A stretch of 64,000 bases of DNA from Leptotrichia hongkongensis (GCF_041538065.1 NZ_JBGORW010000001.1:186001-250000), one strand, 5' to 3'. Counted from the first letter of the stretch, positions 37,080 to 46,336 are shown. Made by a program: numbers and translations. The notes: generated from the letters alone by a model not told the origin.

Positions 37080-38297
37080 GTGATTATTGTGCATAAATAT
37101 GGTGGAACTTCGGTTGCTACAACGGAAAAAATAATGAATATTGCAAAATATTTGGGAAGTGTGAAGGATTCTGGAAACGATGTGGTTGTCGTGGTTTCAG
37201 CAATGGGAAAAACTACAGATGCCTTAATAAAATTGGCTCACGAAATTACTGATAAACCTGACTTGAGAGAAATGGACAGGCTGATGTCAACTGGAGAGCA
37301 GCAGACAATTGCGTTACTTAGCATTGCTTTACAGACACTTGGATATGAAGCTATCTCGCTTACAGGGGCTCAGGCTGGAATAAAAACGAGCGGACATTAT
37401 ACAAAAAACAGAATTGAGGACATTAACGGAAAAGAGATAAAAGAACATCTATCAAAAGGGAAAATTGTAGTTGTAGCTGGATTTCAGGGAGTAAATGAAG
37501 CTGGAGATGTGACAACTTTGGGACGTGGAGGATCTGATACATCGGCTGTTGCTCTGGCGGCTGCACTTGGAGGAAAATGTGAAATTTACACAGATGTAGA
37601 TGGAATTTACTCAATTGACCCAAGAGTTTATAAAGATGCAAAAAAATTGCCAGTTATTTCTTATGATGAAATGATGGAGCTGGCTTTTTTAGGAGCTGGA
37701 GTAATGGAGCCAAGAGCAGTTGAGCTTGGAAGCAAATATGGTGTAGAAATTTACGTTGGAAAATCGCTTGGAGAAAAAAATGGAACGATTATAACATCGG
37801 TAGAAAAAACAAAGGAGAATAAGGAAATGGAGCAAAAAGTAATAACTGGAGTATCAATCAATGAAAATATGGTAATGGTAAATGTGGAGGAAATCCCAAC
37901 AAATGCACAAAACGTATATGAAATTTTTGAAAAAGCCGAAGCAAATGGAATAAACATTGACATAATAAGTCAAAATGATGTAACAAGCCATCACGGAAGT
38001 TTTGCCTTTACTTGTCCAAAAACAGACATTGCCGCACTTGAAAAAATTGGAGCAGAAATAGAAGCGGAATTTCCAAGAACATCGTTCATAATAAATCCTT
38101 ATATTACAAAAGTTTCTGTAGTAGGAATAGGACTGATAAGCAACATTGGAGTTGCTGCCAAAATGTTTAGAATCCTTTCAGAAAACGACATAAGTTTCCA
38201 TCAGGTTTCTACTTCTGAAATCAGTATTTCATTAGTTGTAGACGAAGTTATGGGAAAAAAAGTGGCTGAGTTATTTGCGAAGGAATTTGATTTGTAG
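37080..38297 (+). CDS. Aspartate kinase
   Basis: The protein has 405 residues. The kinase domain starts IIVHKYGGTSVATTEKI and has VVVVSAMGKTTDAL, GFQGVNEAGDVTTLGRGGSDTSAVALAA and YTDVDGIYSIDPR. Two ACT domains follow from about residue 260 (VSINENMVMVNVEEIP; VVGIGLISNIGVAAKMF) and probably bind lysine or threonine. It phosphorylates aspartate, the entry step of the pathway. The GTG start at 37080 follows AGAAAGAGGTGAATT. It is 25 bases after lysA, in the same operon. The lysine-type isozyme (lysC) is likely from context. Confidence 0.94.
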   Translation: MIIVHKYGGTSVATTEKIMNIAKYLGSVKDSGNDVVVVVSAMGKTTDALIKLAHEITDKPDLREMDRLMSTGEQQTIALLSIALQTLGYEAISLTGAQAGIKTSGHYTKNRIEDINGKEIKEHLSKGKIVVVAGFQGVNEAGDVTTLGRGGSDTSAVALAAALGGKCEIYTDVDGIYSIDPRVYKDAKKLPVISYDEMMELAFLGAGVMEPRAVELGSKYGVEIYVGKSLGEKNGTIITSVEKTKENKEMEQKVITGVSINENMVMVNVEEIPTNAQNVYEIFEKAEANGINIDIISQNDVTSHHGSFAFTCPKTDIAALEKIGAEIEAEFPRTSFIINPYITKVSVVGIGLISNIGVAAKMFRILSENDISFHQVSTSEISISLVVDEVMGKKVAELFAKEFDL

Positions 38298-38374
38298 AAA
38301 ATTTTAAGATAAATAATGAACCAATTCAAAGATTATTAAATATAGAATATAAAAAAATGATGGAGGTTTTTGAG

Positions 38375-39226
38375 ATGTTAAAATTTGAGAAATATCAAGG
38401 TGCGGGGAATGATTTTATTATTGTTGCTGAGAAGGATCTTATTGAAAAAGGAATACCTGAATATGGGGAATTTGCAAGTCAGGTTTGTGATAGACATTTT
38501 GGAGTAGGTGCGGACGGACTGATTATATTGAAATATGTAGCAAGTATGCCATTTATGTTTTTCTTTAATGGAGATGGAAGTCAGGCACCGATGTGTGGAA
38601 ATGGAATAAGATGTTTTTCCCACTATCTTGTAAACAATCATCTAGTTGAAGGGAACGAATTTACTGTAAAAACGGTTCCCGGCGATTTGACAATACAAGT
38701 AAATTACGATGAGGAAAAGGATGATTTTACAGCAAGAGTGAATATGGGAAAACCTGTTTTTAATGTAAAAGAATTAATAAATATTGAAAAAGAGCAGTTT
38801 TTAAAAGAAAAAATCAATATTGATGAAAAAGAAATTGAAATTTCATATATTTTTATGGGAACTGACCATTCTGTAATATTTGTAAATGATTTTGCAGATT
38901 ATAATATTGATGAGCTTGGTAAAAAAATTGAAAATTATACTGACTTATTTCCCAAAAAAGTCAATGTAAACTTTGTAAAGGTGTATGACAGGGAGCATAT
39001 AGAAGTAATCACATGGGAACGTGGAGCAGGAAGAACATTGGCTTGTGGAACAGGGGCTACAGCTTCAGCTGTACTTGCCAAAACTTTTGATTTTGTAGAT
39101 GATAAGGTAAATGTGAAAGTTCCAGGAGGGCAGCTTGTTATTGAGTATGAAGGTGGAGAAAATGATGTATTTATGACAGGGCCTAGTGAAAAAATAGCTG
39201 AAGGAATGTATAAATATCAAAGATAA
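38375..39226 (+). CDS. dapF: Diaminopimelate epimerase
   Basis: The protein has 283 residues. FEKYQGAGNDFIIV, the first catalytic cysteine in APMCGNGIRCF (Cys74) and the second in TLACGTGATASAV (Cys224) define DapF. It converts LL- to meso-diaminopimelate, needed for peptidoglycan and lysine. The ATG at 38375 follows TGGAGGTTTTTG; the frame opens at an ATG at 38357 that overlaps this ribosome site. It is 77 bases after the aspartate kinase gene. Confidence 0.95.
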   Translation: MLKFEKYQGAGNDFIIVAEKDLIEKGIPEYGEFASQVCDRHFGVGADGLIILKYVASMPFMFFFNGDGSQAPMCGNGIRCFSHYLVNNHLVEGNEFTVKTVPGDLTIQVNYDEEKDDFTARVNMGKPVFNVKELINIEKEQFLKEKINIDEKEIEISYIFMGTDHSVIFVNDFADYNIDELGKKIENYTDLFPKKVNVNFVKVYDREHIEVITWERGAGRTLACGTGATASAVLAKTFDFVDDKVNVKVPGGQLVIEYEGGENDVFMTGPSEKIAEGMYKYQR

Positions 39227-39272
39227 TTAAATTTTTAGTTTAGAAAGTTAAATTAAGGAAAGAAGGAATAAA

Positions 39273-40157
39273 ATGAAATTTGAAGGTTCGTACGTTGCGT
39301 TAATTACGCCATTTAAAAATAATGGAACAGAATTGGATGAGGATAAATTAAGAGAATTGGTAAATTATCACATTGAAAATGGTACATCTGGAATCGTACC
39401 TTGTGGAACAACTGGAGAAGCTCCAACTTTGACATTCGCAGAACATGAAAAAGTAATAAAAATAGTTGTGGAGGAAGTGAAAGGAAGAATACAGGTAATC
39501 GCAGGGGCAGGATCAAATAATACAACAAGAGCGATAGAACTTACAAAATACGCAAAGGAACTGGGAGCAGATGCTGCATTAAGTACTTGCCCATACTACA
39601 ACAAACCAAGTCAAAGAGGACTTTATGAACATTACAAAACAATTGCACAAGAAGCAAAATTCCCTATAATGCTTTACAACGTGCCTGGAAGAACAGGAAC
39701 AAATATTGAAGCAGAAACAATCGCAAAACTGGCTGAAGTACCTGAAATTGTAGCTGTAAAGGAAGCAACAGGAAGTCTTGAACAAATGATAAGAATTCAG
39801 GATTTATGTGGAGATAAAATTGAAATTCTTTCAGGAGAAGACCACTTAATCTTGCCAATGCTGTCAATCGGTGCAAAAGGAGTTGTTTCAGTAGTTGCCA
39901 ATATAATGCCTCAAGAAATGAGCGATTTAATCAGTTCATTTTTAAACAAGAATTTTGATAAGGCATTTGAACTGCACACAAAATTATACGATGTAAGTAG
40001 AAACATGTTTGTAGAAGGAAATCCTGTAACTGTAAAAGCTGCTATGAAAATACTTGGAAAACTTGACAATGACATAGTAAGATTGCCATTGGTAGCAGCT
40101 GAGGCGGATACTTATGGAAAATTGACAAAAGTGTTTAAAGAAAAAGGAATTTTTTAA
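39273..40157 (+). CDS. dapA: 4-Hydroxy-tetrahydrodipicolinate synthase
   Basis: The protein has 294 residues. Schiff-base Lys163 is in IVAVKEATG, with Tyr135 in IMLYNVPGRTG and the Thr pair in CGTTGEAPTL (46-47). It condenses pyruvate with aspartate semialdehyde. It is the last gene of the lysine operon; a terminator follows. The operon lacks asd, dapB and the later succinylase/acetylase or aminotransferase steps, which must be encoded elsewhere. Confidence 0.95.
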   Translation: MKFEGSYVALITPFKNNGTELDEDKLRELVNYHIENGTSGIVPCGTTGEAPTLTFAEHEKVIKIVVEEVKGRIQVIAGAGSNNTTRAIELTKYAKELGADAALSTCPYYNKPSQRGLYEHYKTIAQEAKFPIMLYNVPGRTGTNIEAETIAKLAEVPEIVAVKEATGSLEQMIRIQDLCGDKIEILSGEDHLILPMLSIGAKGVVSVVANIMPQEMSDLISSFLNKNFDKAFELHTKLYDVSRNMFVEGNPVTVKAAMKILGKLDNDIVRLPLVAAEADTYGKLTKVFKEKGIF

Positions 40158-40191
40158 TTCTTTATTTGTTGGAAATTTTAAATTGTAAAAA

Positions 40192-40219
40192 GAGCTGGAT
40201 TAAACTCCAGTTTTTTTTT
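40192..40219 (+). terminator. Terminator after dapA
   Basis: CTGGA pairs with TCCAG around a six-base loop and is followed by nine T. Confidence 0.8.
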
Positions 40220-40393
40220 GTAATAATTTTATTACTTACACTAAACACCGTTTAAAAATAGGAATAAATTTTTATAATTAGGATTGCTCAATAGCTAATC
40301 CATAATCATTCAATTAAATTGTTTATTATTATTTTTTAGATATCTTGATTAATAGATATTTTTTCATATTACTATGTTTTTTCTTTTTATTTT

Positions 40394-40501
40394 CGTAGGA
40401 TTGCTCATTGCCGCAAATCCTACAACCTATGGCTAGTCTACGACATTTTTCTGCACTGTCAAAAAACTCGCTATGCTCAGTTTTGCCAGCACAGAAAAAT
40501 G
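40394..40501. repeat. Intergenic palindromes, including a long hairpin with a shared loop motif
   Basis: This lies in a gene-free stretch of about 590 bases before the aminopeptidase. GTAGGATT (40395) pairs with AATCCTAC (40416). A larger hairpin has 21-base arms at 40444-40464 and 40481-40501 (18 of 21 matching) around the loop AACTCGCTATGCTCAG. The same loop motif recurs near 58190-58209 and, inverted, at 58421-58435. The rest of the stretch is AT-rich with no gene. Confidence 0.75.
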
Positions 40502-40721
40502 CTCCGACGGGTTATTTATACTAGAATCTGATTGAAAGATGAAAATTATATTTTAATTATTTGAAAATATTAGATTTATACCCTTTATTAGAAAAGTTTG
40601 TAATAATTTCGTTATTTATAAAGGGAGTTAGTATTAAATATTCAAATTAATAATTTTTTATAATTTTACAAAATATTTTAAGTAAAAAGAAAAAAATCTA
40701 AAAAAAATATAAAAAATTTTT

Positions 40722-40749
40722 TTGAATATTGAAAATTATGGGGTACAAT
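40722..40749 (+). promoter_or_regulatory. Predicted promoter of the M18 aminopeptidase gene
   Basis: TTGAAT at 40722, a 16-base spacer and TACAAT at 40744-40749. Confidence 0.55.
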
Positions 40750-40812
40750 ATTTAATAGGGAAATTTTAAATAGTAAATAATCAAAACTAAAAGTTGAGAG
40801 GAATGGATAAAG

Positions 40813-42165
40813 ATGATACACACAGCGAAAGAGTTAGAAGAGATACAGAAAAATTTTATTGAGATGGAAGTGAAAAGTTTTGCAAGGGAAGTTGTTGAAT
40901 TTATTGATGAAAGTCCGAGCAGTTATCATGTTGTAAAGAATTGTTCAGATATTTTGGATGAAAATGGATTTGAGAGAATTATGCCTCGTGAAAAATGGGA
41001 GTTAAAAAAGGGCGGAAAGTATTTTTTCAAAAAATCCAGTTCTACAATAATTGCTTTTACAGTTGGTGAAAATTTTGATGCGAGAAAAGGTTTTAAGATT
41101 TTTGGTGCACATACTGATTCTCCTTGTTTTAGAATAAAGCCTAATCCTGAAATGGTGACAGAAAATATAGTGAGATTAAATACAGAAGTTTATGGAGGGC
41201 CTATTTTGAGTACGTGGTTCGATAGACCGCTCTCTATTGCTGGACGTGTTATTGTGAAAGGCGAAAATCCATTTTTTCCAAAAACTGTAAAAATTAAGAT
41301 AGATGAACCGCTTTTGACAATACCAAATCTTGCGATTCATCAGAATAGAGAAGTAAATAATGGAGTAAAAATTGATAAACAGAATGATGTCTTGCCTGTA
41401 ATTTCACTTATTAATCATAATTTTGAGAAGGAAGGCTATCTTGAAAGAATTATTTTAAAAAAGACAGGAATAAAAAAAGAAGATATAATTGATTTTGACT
41501 TGTATTTGTATGCAACGGAAAAAGGGTGTCTTTTAGGTGCAAATGAGGAATTTATATCTTCACCAAAAATTGACAATCTTGCTTCTGTTTATACAGGGCT
41601 GATTGGACTTGTGGAATCTGAAGAAAATAAGGACAGGATTAATATTTTTGTAGCTTTTGACAATGAAGAGATAGGAAGTGCTACAAAGCAGGGAGCTGAT
41701 TCCAATTATCTTTTGAATACGCTAGAAAGAATTTCATTGTCGTTAGGACTTGATAGAAGCGAGTTTTTACAGATGCTGGAAAGTTCGTATATTTTATCAG
41801 CTGATGCTGCACATGCCGCACATCCTGCACATTTAGGCAAAACAGACCCTACAAATCGTGGAAGAATAAACGAGGGTGTTTCAATAAAAATTAGTGCAAA
41901 ACAAAAATATACGTCTGATGGATATTCAATTGCTGTAATCAGACAACTTATTGAAGGAACTAATATAAGGATTCAGCCTTTTGTAAATGAATCAAATGAA
42001 CTTGGAGGAAGTACAATTGGACCGCTTTCTTCAACACATCTGGATATAGATGGAGTAGATTTGGGAGTTCCAATGTTTGCGATGCATTCAGTACGTGAAT
42101 TATGTGGGATTTTTGATGTGTTTTATTTGAAGGAATTAGCGAAAGAGTTTTTTTCAAAAGGATAG
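40813..42165 (+). CDS. M18-family metalloaminopeptidase
   Basis: The protein has 450 residues. FIDESPSSYHVVKNCSDIL starts the family fold; metal ligands are seen in IFGAHTDSPCFRIKP, AFDNEEIGSATKQGA and near LSADAAHAAHPAHL. It is a cytoplasmic dodecameric-type enzyme that removes N-terminal residues, usually acidic ones. The ribosome site is TTGAGAGGAATG. It is a single-gene unit with a promoter at 40722 and a terminator at 42182. Confidence 0.92.
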   Translation: MIHTAKELEEIQKNFIEMEVKSFAREVVEFIDESPSSYHVVKNCSDILDENGFERIMPREKWELKKGGKYFFKKSSSTIIAFTVGENFDARKGFKIFGAHTDSPCFRIKPNPEMVTENIVRLNTEVYGGPILSTWFDRPLSIAGRVIVKGENPFFPKTVKIKIDEPLLTIPNLAIHQNREVNNGVKIDKQNDVLPVISLINHNFEKEGYLERIILKKTGIKKEDIIDFDLYLYATEKGCLLGANEEFISSPKIDNLASVYTGLIGLVESEENKDRINIFVAFDNEEIGSATKQGADSNYLLNTLERISLSLGLDRSEFLQMLESSYILSADAAHAAHPAHLGKTDPTNRGRINEGVSIKISAKQKYTSDGYSIAVIRQLIEGTNIRIQPFVNESNELGGSTIGPLSSTHLDIDGVDLGVPMFAMHSVRELCGIFDVFYLKELAKEFFSKG

Positions 42166-42181
42166 AAGATATTATTTTTAA

Positions 42182-42211
42182 AGAGATAGTCATGCATTGG
42201 CTATCTTTTTT
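42182..42211 (+). terminator. Terminator after the aminopeptidase gene
   Basis: AGATAG pairs with CTATCT across an 11-base loop, followed by six T. Confidence 0.7.
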
Positions 42212-42277
42212 GATGTTGTTTTTTTACAGTATCTATGATAGAATGAAGAATAAAATAAAAACTGGAAAGGTAATGTA

Positions 42278-42817
42278 ATGAAAGTATATTTAGAATTATT
42301 CTGGATTTTTTTTAAGATAGGAGCATTTACTCTTGGTGGAGGATATGCTATGGTTCCACTTATTCAAGCTGAAATTGTTAATAAAAAGAAATGGATTGAA
42401 GAAGAGGAGTTTGTAAAGCTTCTGGCACTTGCTCAGTCTTCACCAGGTGCATTGGCAGTAAATATATCGGTTTTTGTAGGATATAAAATGAAAAAGATGC
42501 TTGGTGTAATAGTTACGGTTATAGCAGCAACATTACCATCTTTTATAATTATTCTCCTTATAGCGTCACTGTTTAGCAATATACAGGATAATATATATGT
42601 AATAAAGGCATTTAAGGCAATAAGACCAATGGTAGTTGCATTAATTGCAGCAAGTGTCTATACAATTGGAAAATCGGCTAAAATTAATACAAAAACGTTA
42701 TGGATTGTAATTTTGGTTGCAGTAATGGTAGCATTTTTTAAATTCCCGCCTATTATTATGATTATTTTAGGTGCATTTTTAGGAAATCTTTGGATGATTT
42801 GGAGGAAAAATAAATGA
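42278..42817 (+). CDS. Chromate transporter, first half (short-chain ChrA)
   Basis: The protein has 179 residues with about five membrane segments. FKIGAFTLGGGYAMVPLIQAEIV and LALAQSSPGALAVNISVFVGY are ChrA-family motifs. Short-chain ChrA proteins come in adjacent pairs that together match the two halves of long ChrA. The natural substrate need not be chromate; in host-associated anaerobes it may be another oxyanion. It overlaps the second half by 4 bases. GGAAAGG precedes the ATG. Confidence 0.9.
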   Translation: MKVYLELFWIFFKIGAFTLGGGYAMVPLIQAEIVNKKKWIEEEEFVKLLALAQSSPGALAVNISVFVGYKMKKMLGVIVTVIAATLPSFIIILLIASLFSNIQDNIYVIKAFKAIRPMVVALIAASVYTIGKSAKINTKTLWIVILVAVMVAFFKFPPIIMIILGAFLGNLWMIWRKNK

Positions 42818-43365
42818 ATTTAGCGATATTATTGATATTATTTTTTGTATTTTTTAAAATAGGATTGTTCAGTTTTGGTGGTGGATATGCAATTTTACCG
42901 CTTATTCAGGCAGATGTTGTAGATTTACATAAATGGGTAAATGTACAGCAATTTACAGATATTGTAGCAATTTCACAAGTAACACCGGGACCAATTTCAT
43001 TAAATGCTGCAACTTATGTTGGATATTTGATTGGAAATAAAGTGGGATTTTGGGATGCATTTGTAATGGGGACAGTTGCAACAATAGGACTGATTCTTCC
43101 ATCAGTCATTGTAATGTCATTTTTTAGTAAATTTTATTTGAAGTTTCAGGATAATAAATATATGGATAATGCGTTTGCAGGCTTAAAAATTGTTGTTGTC
43201 GGATTAATTCTAGCGGCAGCTATAATGCTGATTGATAAAAATAATTTTATAGACTGGAAAAGTGTGGTGATATTCATTGTTTCTGTGACACTTGTGCTAA
43301 AATGGAAAGTAAATCCAATATTACTCACAGTAATTGCAGCAATTGCAGGAATAATAATTTACTAA
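42814..43365 (+). CDS. Chromate transporter, second half (short-chain ChrA)
   Basis: The protein has 183 residues. FKIGLFSFGGGYAILPLIQADVV and VAISQVTPGPISLNAATYVGY parallel the upstream gene, showing an internal gene duplication. The start overlaps the upstream stop as ATGA, with TTGGAGGAAA inside the upstream gene, so translation is coupled. The two probably form a heterodimeric carrier in the inner membrane. Confidence 0.9.
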   Translation: MNLAILLILFFVFFKIGLFSFGGGYAILPLIQADVVDLHKWVNVQQFTDIVAISQVTPGPISLNAATYVGYLIGNKVGFWDAFVMGTVATIGLILPSVIVMSFFSKFYLKFQDNKYMDNAFAGLKIVVVGLILAAAIMLIDKNNFIDWKSVVIFIVSVTLVLKWKVNPILLTVIAAIAGIIIY

Positions 43366-43526
43366 ATTGGCTGTTTTCTTAAAAGTCAAAAGTAATAATC
43401 TGAGAAATTTTAAAAACAAATTTTGTAATGAAAATATATGGGAATATTTTATAATTATTAAAACATAAAATTAATAAATATCGATTTTTAATAAAAGAAA
43501 AGGATATGAAAGAAAAGAGGGAAATT

Positions 43527-44258
43527 ATGAAAAAAAAATATACTATTGCAGTATTAATACTGATTTTAGTATTTAGCTGTGGTAAAAAAGATAAAAAGAC
43601 ACAAAATTCTCAAAGCAAGCCGAAGATTGAAAATATACAGGATGATAAGCTTAAGGAATTAACGAAAAAAGCTGAAAAAGGAGATGTGTCGGCACAGACT
43701 GAACTTGGAGAAATGTATCTTCATGGAAATGGAGTAAAAGTAGATTACAAAAAATCTATGGAGTGGAGTAAAAAAGCTGCTGAAAAAGGAAGCTACCGTG
43801 CAATGACTAACATCGGAATTCTTTATTTTGACGGACTTGGTGTAGAAAAAGACTATAAAAAGGCTTTTGATTCATTTTCAAAGGCGACAGATGGTGGAGA
43901 TACGAAAGGACCAAGATACTTAGGGATAATGTCTGAAAAAGGACTTGGCGTGAAAAAAAGCCTTGATGATGCCGCATTTTACTATGAAATTGGAGATAGC
44001 AGCGGAGACTTGACGTCACGATACAATCTCGGTAAAATTCATGAAAAAGTAGGAGATTATGCAAGATCAATAGAACTTTACAAAAAAACAGATGAAAGAA
44101 TGGATAAAATTACAGCTCCAATGTACGAAGCACTTGGAGATTTATATGCAGCTGGAAAAGGTGTAGAAAAAAATACAAAAGAAGCTAAGGAATGGTATGA
44201 AAAAGCTGTAAAATCTGGAAGTCAGGAAGCTCAAGATAAAATAGCGAAATTAAAATAG
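43527..44258 (+). CDS. Sel1-repeat lipoprotein
   Basis: The protein has 243 residues. The lipoprotein signal is LILVFSCGKK (cysteine about residue 17). Sel1-like repeats of about 36 residues follow: GDVSAQTELGEMYLHGNGVKVDY, GSYRAMTNIGILYFDGLGVEKDY, GDTKGPRYLGIMSEKGLGVKKS and a late EALGDLYAAGKGVEKNT. Such proteins scaffold envelope complexes. The start at 43527 (AGAGGGAAATT upstream) is preferred over 43506 because it gives a clean signal peptide. It is monocistronic by spacing. Confidence 0.85.
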   Translation: MKKKYTIAVLILILVFSCGKKDKKTQNSQSKPKIENIQDDKLKELTKKAEKGDVSAQTELGEMYLHGNGVKVDYKKSMEWSKKAAEKGSYRAMTNIGILYFDGLGVEKDYKKAFDSFSKATDGGDTKGPRYLGIMSEKGLGVKKSLDDAAFYYEIGDSSGDLTSRYNLGKIHEKVGDYARSIELYKKTDERMDKITAPMYEALGDLYAAGKGVEKNTKEAKEWYEKAVKSGSQEAQDKIAKLK

Positions 44259-44573
44259 TCTTTAAAATTTTCATTTAATTTTTTATTTTAACAAGTTATA
44301 AAAATTTTGTAAATAATATTATTTACTAAAATTGTTATTTATGATAAAATAAGTTAAGAAATTTAAATATATTTATATAACTATATAATTTTTATTTTAA
44401 TTAAATATAAATTCTATAATTTTAGAAATTTAAATTTTATGTGAACTATAAATATAATATTTAGACTGAATGTAAAATTAAGAGAACTTTATTTCAGACT
44501 ATACTTTTTTACTTAAACTTTATATAATTTTTAGAATTTTATAAAATAAAAATTAATGAAAATAGAAAGGAGA
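44259..44573. other. Gene-free AT-rich stretch
   Basis: About 310 bases with very low G+C and no coding or structured element that I can support, apart from AAAGGAG at 44566-44572 just before the hairpin listed next. Confidence 0.6.
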
Positions 44574-44641
44574 TGCTACGTTAATTGTAGTCTTTTTTAT
44601 TAAAAGGTAGAAAATATTTTAATAAAAAAAGAAATGTAGCA
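44574..44641 (+). promoter_or_regulatory. Hairpin between a strong ribosome site and the start codon
   Basis: TGCTAC (44574) pairs with GTAGCA (44636), and a 15-base T/A arm at 44591-44605 pairs with 44617-44632 with one bulge. It lies between AAAGGAG (44566-44572) and the ATG at 44652. Folding would reduce the distance from ribosome site to ATG from 79 to about 11 bases. Confidence 0.55.
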
Positions 44642-44651
44642 GTAGGAAATA

Positions 44652-45266
44652 ATGTTAGAAACATTGATTTTTAGAGAAATAAGATATAATGAAAATAATG
44701 AGCAGCTTCTCAAGGAAAATTTAGAAAAAATAAAAGAAAATCCTGATGATGTGGAAGTATTAAAAACATTAGCTTCCATCTATCACGCACTAAAAGAAAA
44801 TGATAAAGCAATTGATATTTATGAAAAATTGGTAAAATTAAAGCCTGAAGAAATAGAAACAAGAGCATTTCTAGGTTATTTGTACTATGAAAATGAAGAA
44901 CTTGATAAAGCTGAAGAAAACTTTAATAAGGCACTTGATGTAAGCACAGAGGATGAACCATTTATATTGTTTCTTTTGGGAAATATTTATTCAAGAAAAG
45001 GTAAAATCTCAGAAGCGGTTGACTGTTATGAGCTTGCTATATTCCTTGATTTTGATATGTATGTTGCACATATCGATTTTGCTAGAAAATATGAACATAT
45101 GGGACGGCACCAAAAGGCACTTGAAGAATACAGAGCAGCTTTTAGAATTGATTCAAGGGATGAAGGACTTATTGAAAAAATAAATTACATTGAAAATAAA
45201 TGTAAAAATTCAGAAGATGAAGATAAAAAAGTAAATTTTTCAGGAGTAAATTTAGGAATTGTTTAA
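44652..45266 (+). CDS. Tetratricopeptide-repeat protein
   Basis: The protein has 204 residues without signal peptide. At least four TPRs are visible: VEVLKTLASIYHALKENDKAIDIYEKL, IETRAFLGYLYYENEELDKAEENFNKAL, PFILFLLGNIYSRKGKISEAVDCYELAI and MYVAHIDFARKYEHMGRHQKALEEYRAAF. It should act as a binding scaffold; its partner is unknown. Only a weak ribosome site (TAGGAA) adjoins the ATG; the strong one lies before the hairpin at 44574. Confidence 0.85.
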   Translation: MLETLIFREIRYNENNEQLLKENLEKIKENPDDVEVLKTLASIYHALKENDKAIDIYEKLVKLKPEEIETRAFLGYLYYENEELDKAEENFNKALDVSTEDEPFILFLLGNIYSRKGKISEAVDCYELAIFLDFDMYVAHIDFARKYEHMGRHQKALEEYRAAFRIDSRDEGLIEKINYIENKCKNSEDEDKKVNFSGVNLGIV

Positions 45267-45302
45267 AATTAAGCTGAATATTTTTGAATAAAATATAGTT
45301 TT

Positions 45303-45338
45303 AGAAAGTTGTCGTATGATAACTTTCTATTATTTTTT
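45303..45338 (+). terminator. Terminator after the TPR gene
   Basis: AGAAAGTT pairs with AACTTTCT around a ten-base loop, followed by a T run. Confidence 0.8.
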
Positions 45339-45362
45339 AAATGATATTAAAGGAGAGAAAAA

Positions 45363-46190
45363 GTGGTAAATTTAGTATGTGAGGCTATTCTTCCGGATTG
45401 TCCGATGAAGGATGTGGAAGAAATTGAAAAAAGTATAATGACAATCTATAAAAAGAGTATATGGGCAAAATTTTTGAAGGCAATTAGTGATTTTGATATG
45501 ATACAGGATGGGGACAAGATTGCGATTGGAGTTTCTGGCGGAAAAGACAGTTTGCTTTTAGTAAAGCTGTTTCAGGAATTGAAGAAAGACAAACGGAAAA
45601 ATTTTGAATTTAAGGCAGTTAGCTTAAATCCTGGTTTTAGAAATTCTGATTTGGATAATTTTAAAAATAATTTGGATAAGTTAAATATTGACTGTGAGAT
45701 TATTAATACGAATATTTGGGAAATTGCAAATGAAAAGGCAAAGGACTATCCGTGCTTTTTATGTGCTAAAATGCGACGTGGAATTTTGTATACGCAAGTA
45801 GAGGAACTTGGATTTAATAAATTGACGCTTGGTCATCATTTTGATGATGTAATTGAAACAACTCTTATAAACATGCTTTATGCAGGAACAATGAAGACAA
45901 TGACTCCAAAAGTTCCATCAACTTCTGGAAAATTAGAACTAATTCGACCATTAATCTATGTAAAGGAAGCTGACATAATTGATTACACAAAAACAAACGG
46001 AATCCGTGCGATGAACTGCGGATGTACAATCGAAGCTGGAAAAACTTCAAGTAAACGTAGGGAAGTAAAAAATTTATTAGCCGAACTTGAAGAAAAAAAT
46101 CCAGGAGTAAAGCAAAGTGTATTTAATTCAATGAAAAATATAAATCTGGATTATGTTTTTGGATATACAGGCGGTAAGGAAACTGAATAA
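45363..46190 (+). CDS. TtcA-like tRNA thiolation ATPase
   Basis: The protein has 275 residues. The PP-loop is GVSGGKDSLL (58-63 core), followed by PCFLCAKMRRG with Cys131 and Cys134, LGHHFDDVIETTLINML and a late cysteine in AMNCGCTI. This set matches TtcA-type enzymes, where three cysteines hold an iron-sulfur cluster used to thiolate cytidine 32 of tRNA. Close relatives act on other tRNA positions, so the target is not certain. It starts at GTG 45363 after AAAGGAGAGAA. An N-terminal extension of about 45 residues (LPDCPMKDVEEIEKS) precedes the PP-loop. Confidence 0.85.
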   Translation: MVNLVCEAILPDCPMKDVEEIEKSIMTIYKKSIWAKFLKAISDFDMIQDGDKIAIGVSGGKDSLLLVKLFQELKKDKRKNFEFKAVSLNPGFRNSDLDNFKNNLDKLNIDCEIINTNIWEIANEKAKDYPCFLCAKMRRGILYTQVEELGFNKLTLGHHFDDVIETTLINMLYAGTMKTMTPKVPSTSGKLELIRPLIYVKEADIIDYTKTNGIRAMNCGCTIEAGKTSSKRREVKNLLAELEEKNPGVKQSVFNSMKNINLDYVFGYTGGKETE

Positions 46191-46277
46191 ATAAAGAAAT
46201 TGTTATATTTAATTGTTGTAACTGATAGCTTTAAAGAAAAAAATATAACTTTATAATATCGTGGCATCAAATATTTA

Positions 46278-46303
46278 GAGTAGTCATAGACTGCTCTTTT
46301 TAT
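46278..46303 (+). terminator. Terminator after the TtcA-like gene
   Basis: GAGTAGTC pairs with GACTGCTC (one G-U), followed by five T. Confidence 0.7.
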
Positions 46304-46336
46304 ATATAGTTTTTTAGTCAGAAGTCGAAAAATTGA

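Noticed and set aside
40220..40812. Small hidden gene in the long gap
   Set aside because: No frame with a start, ribosome site and coding-like composition was seen; the content is palindromes and AT-rich sequence.
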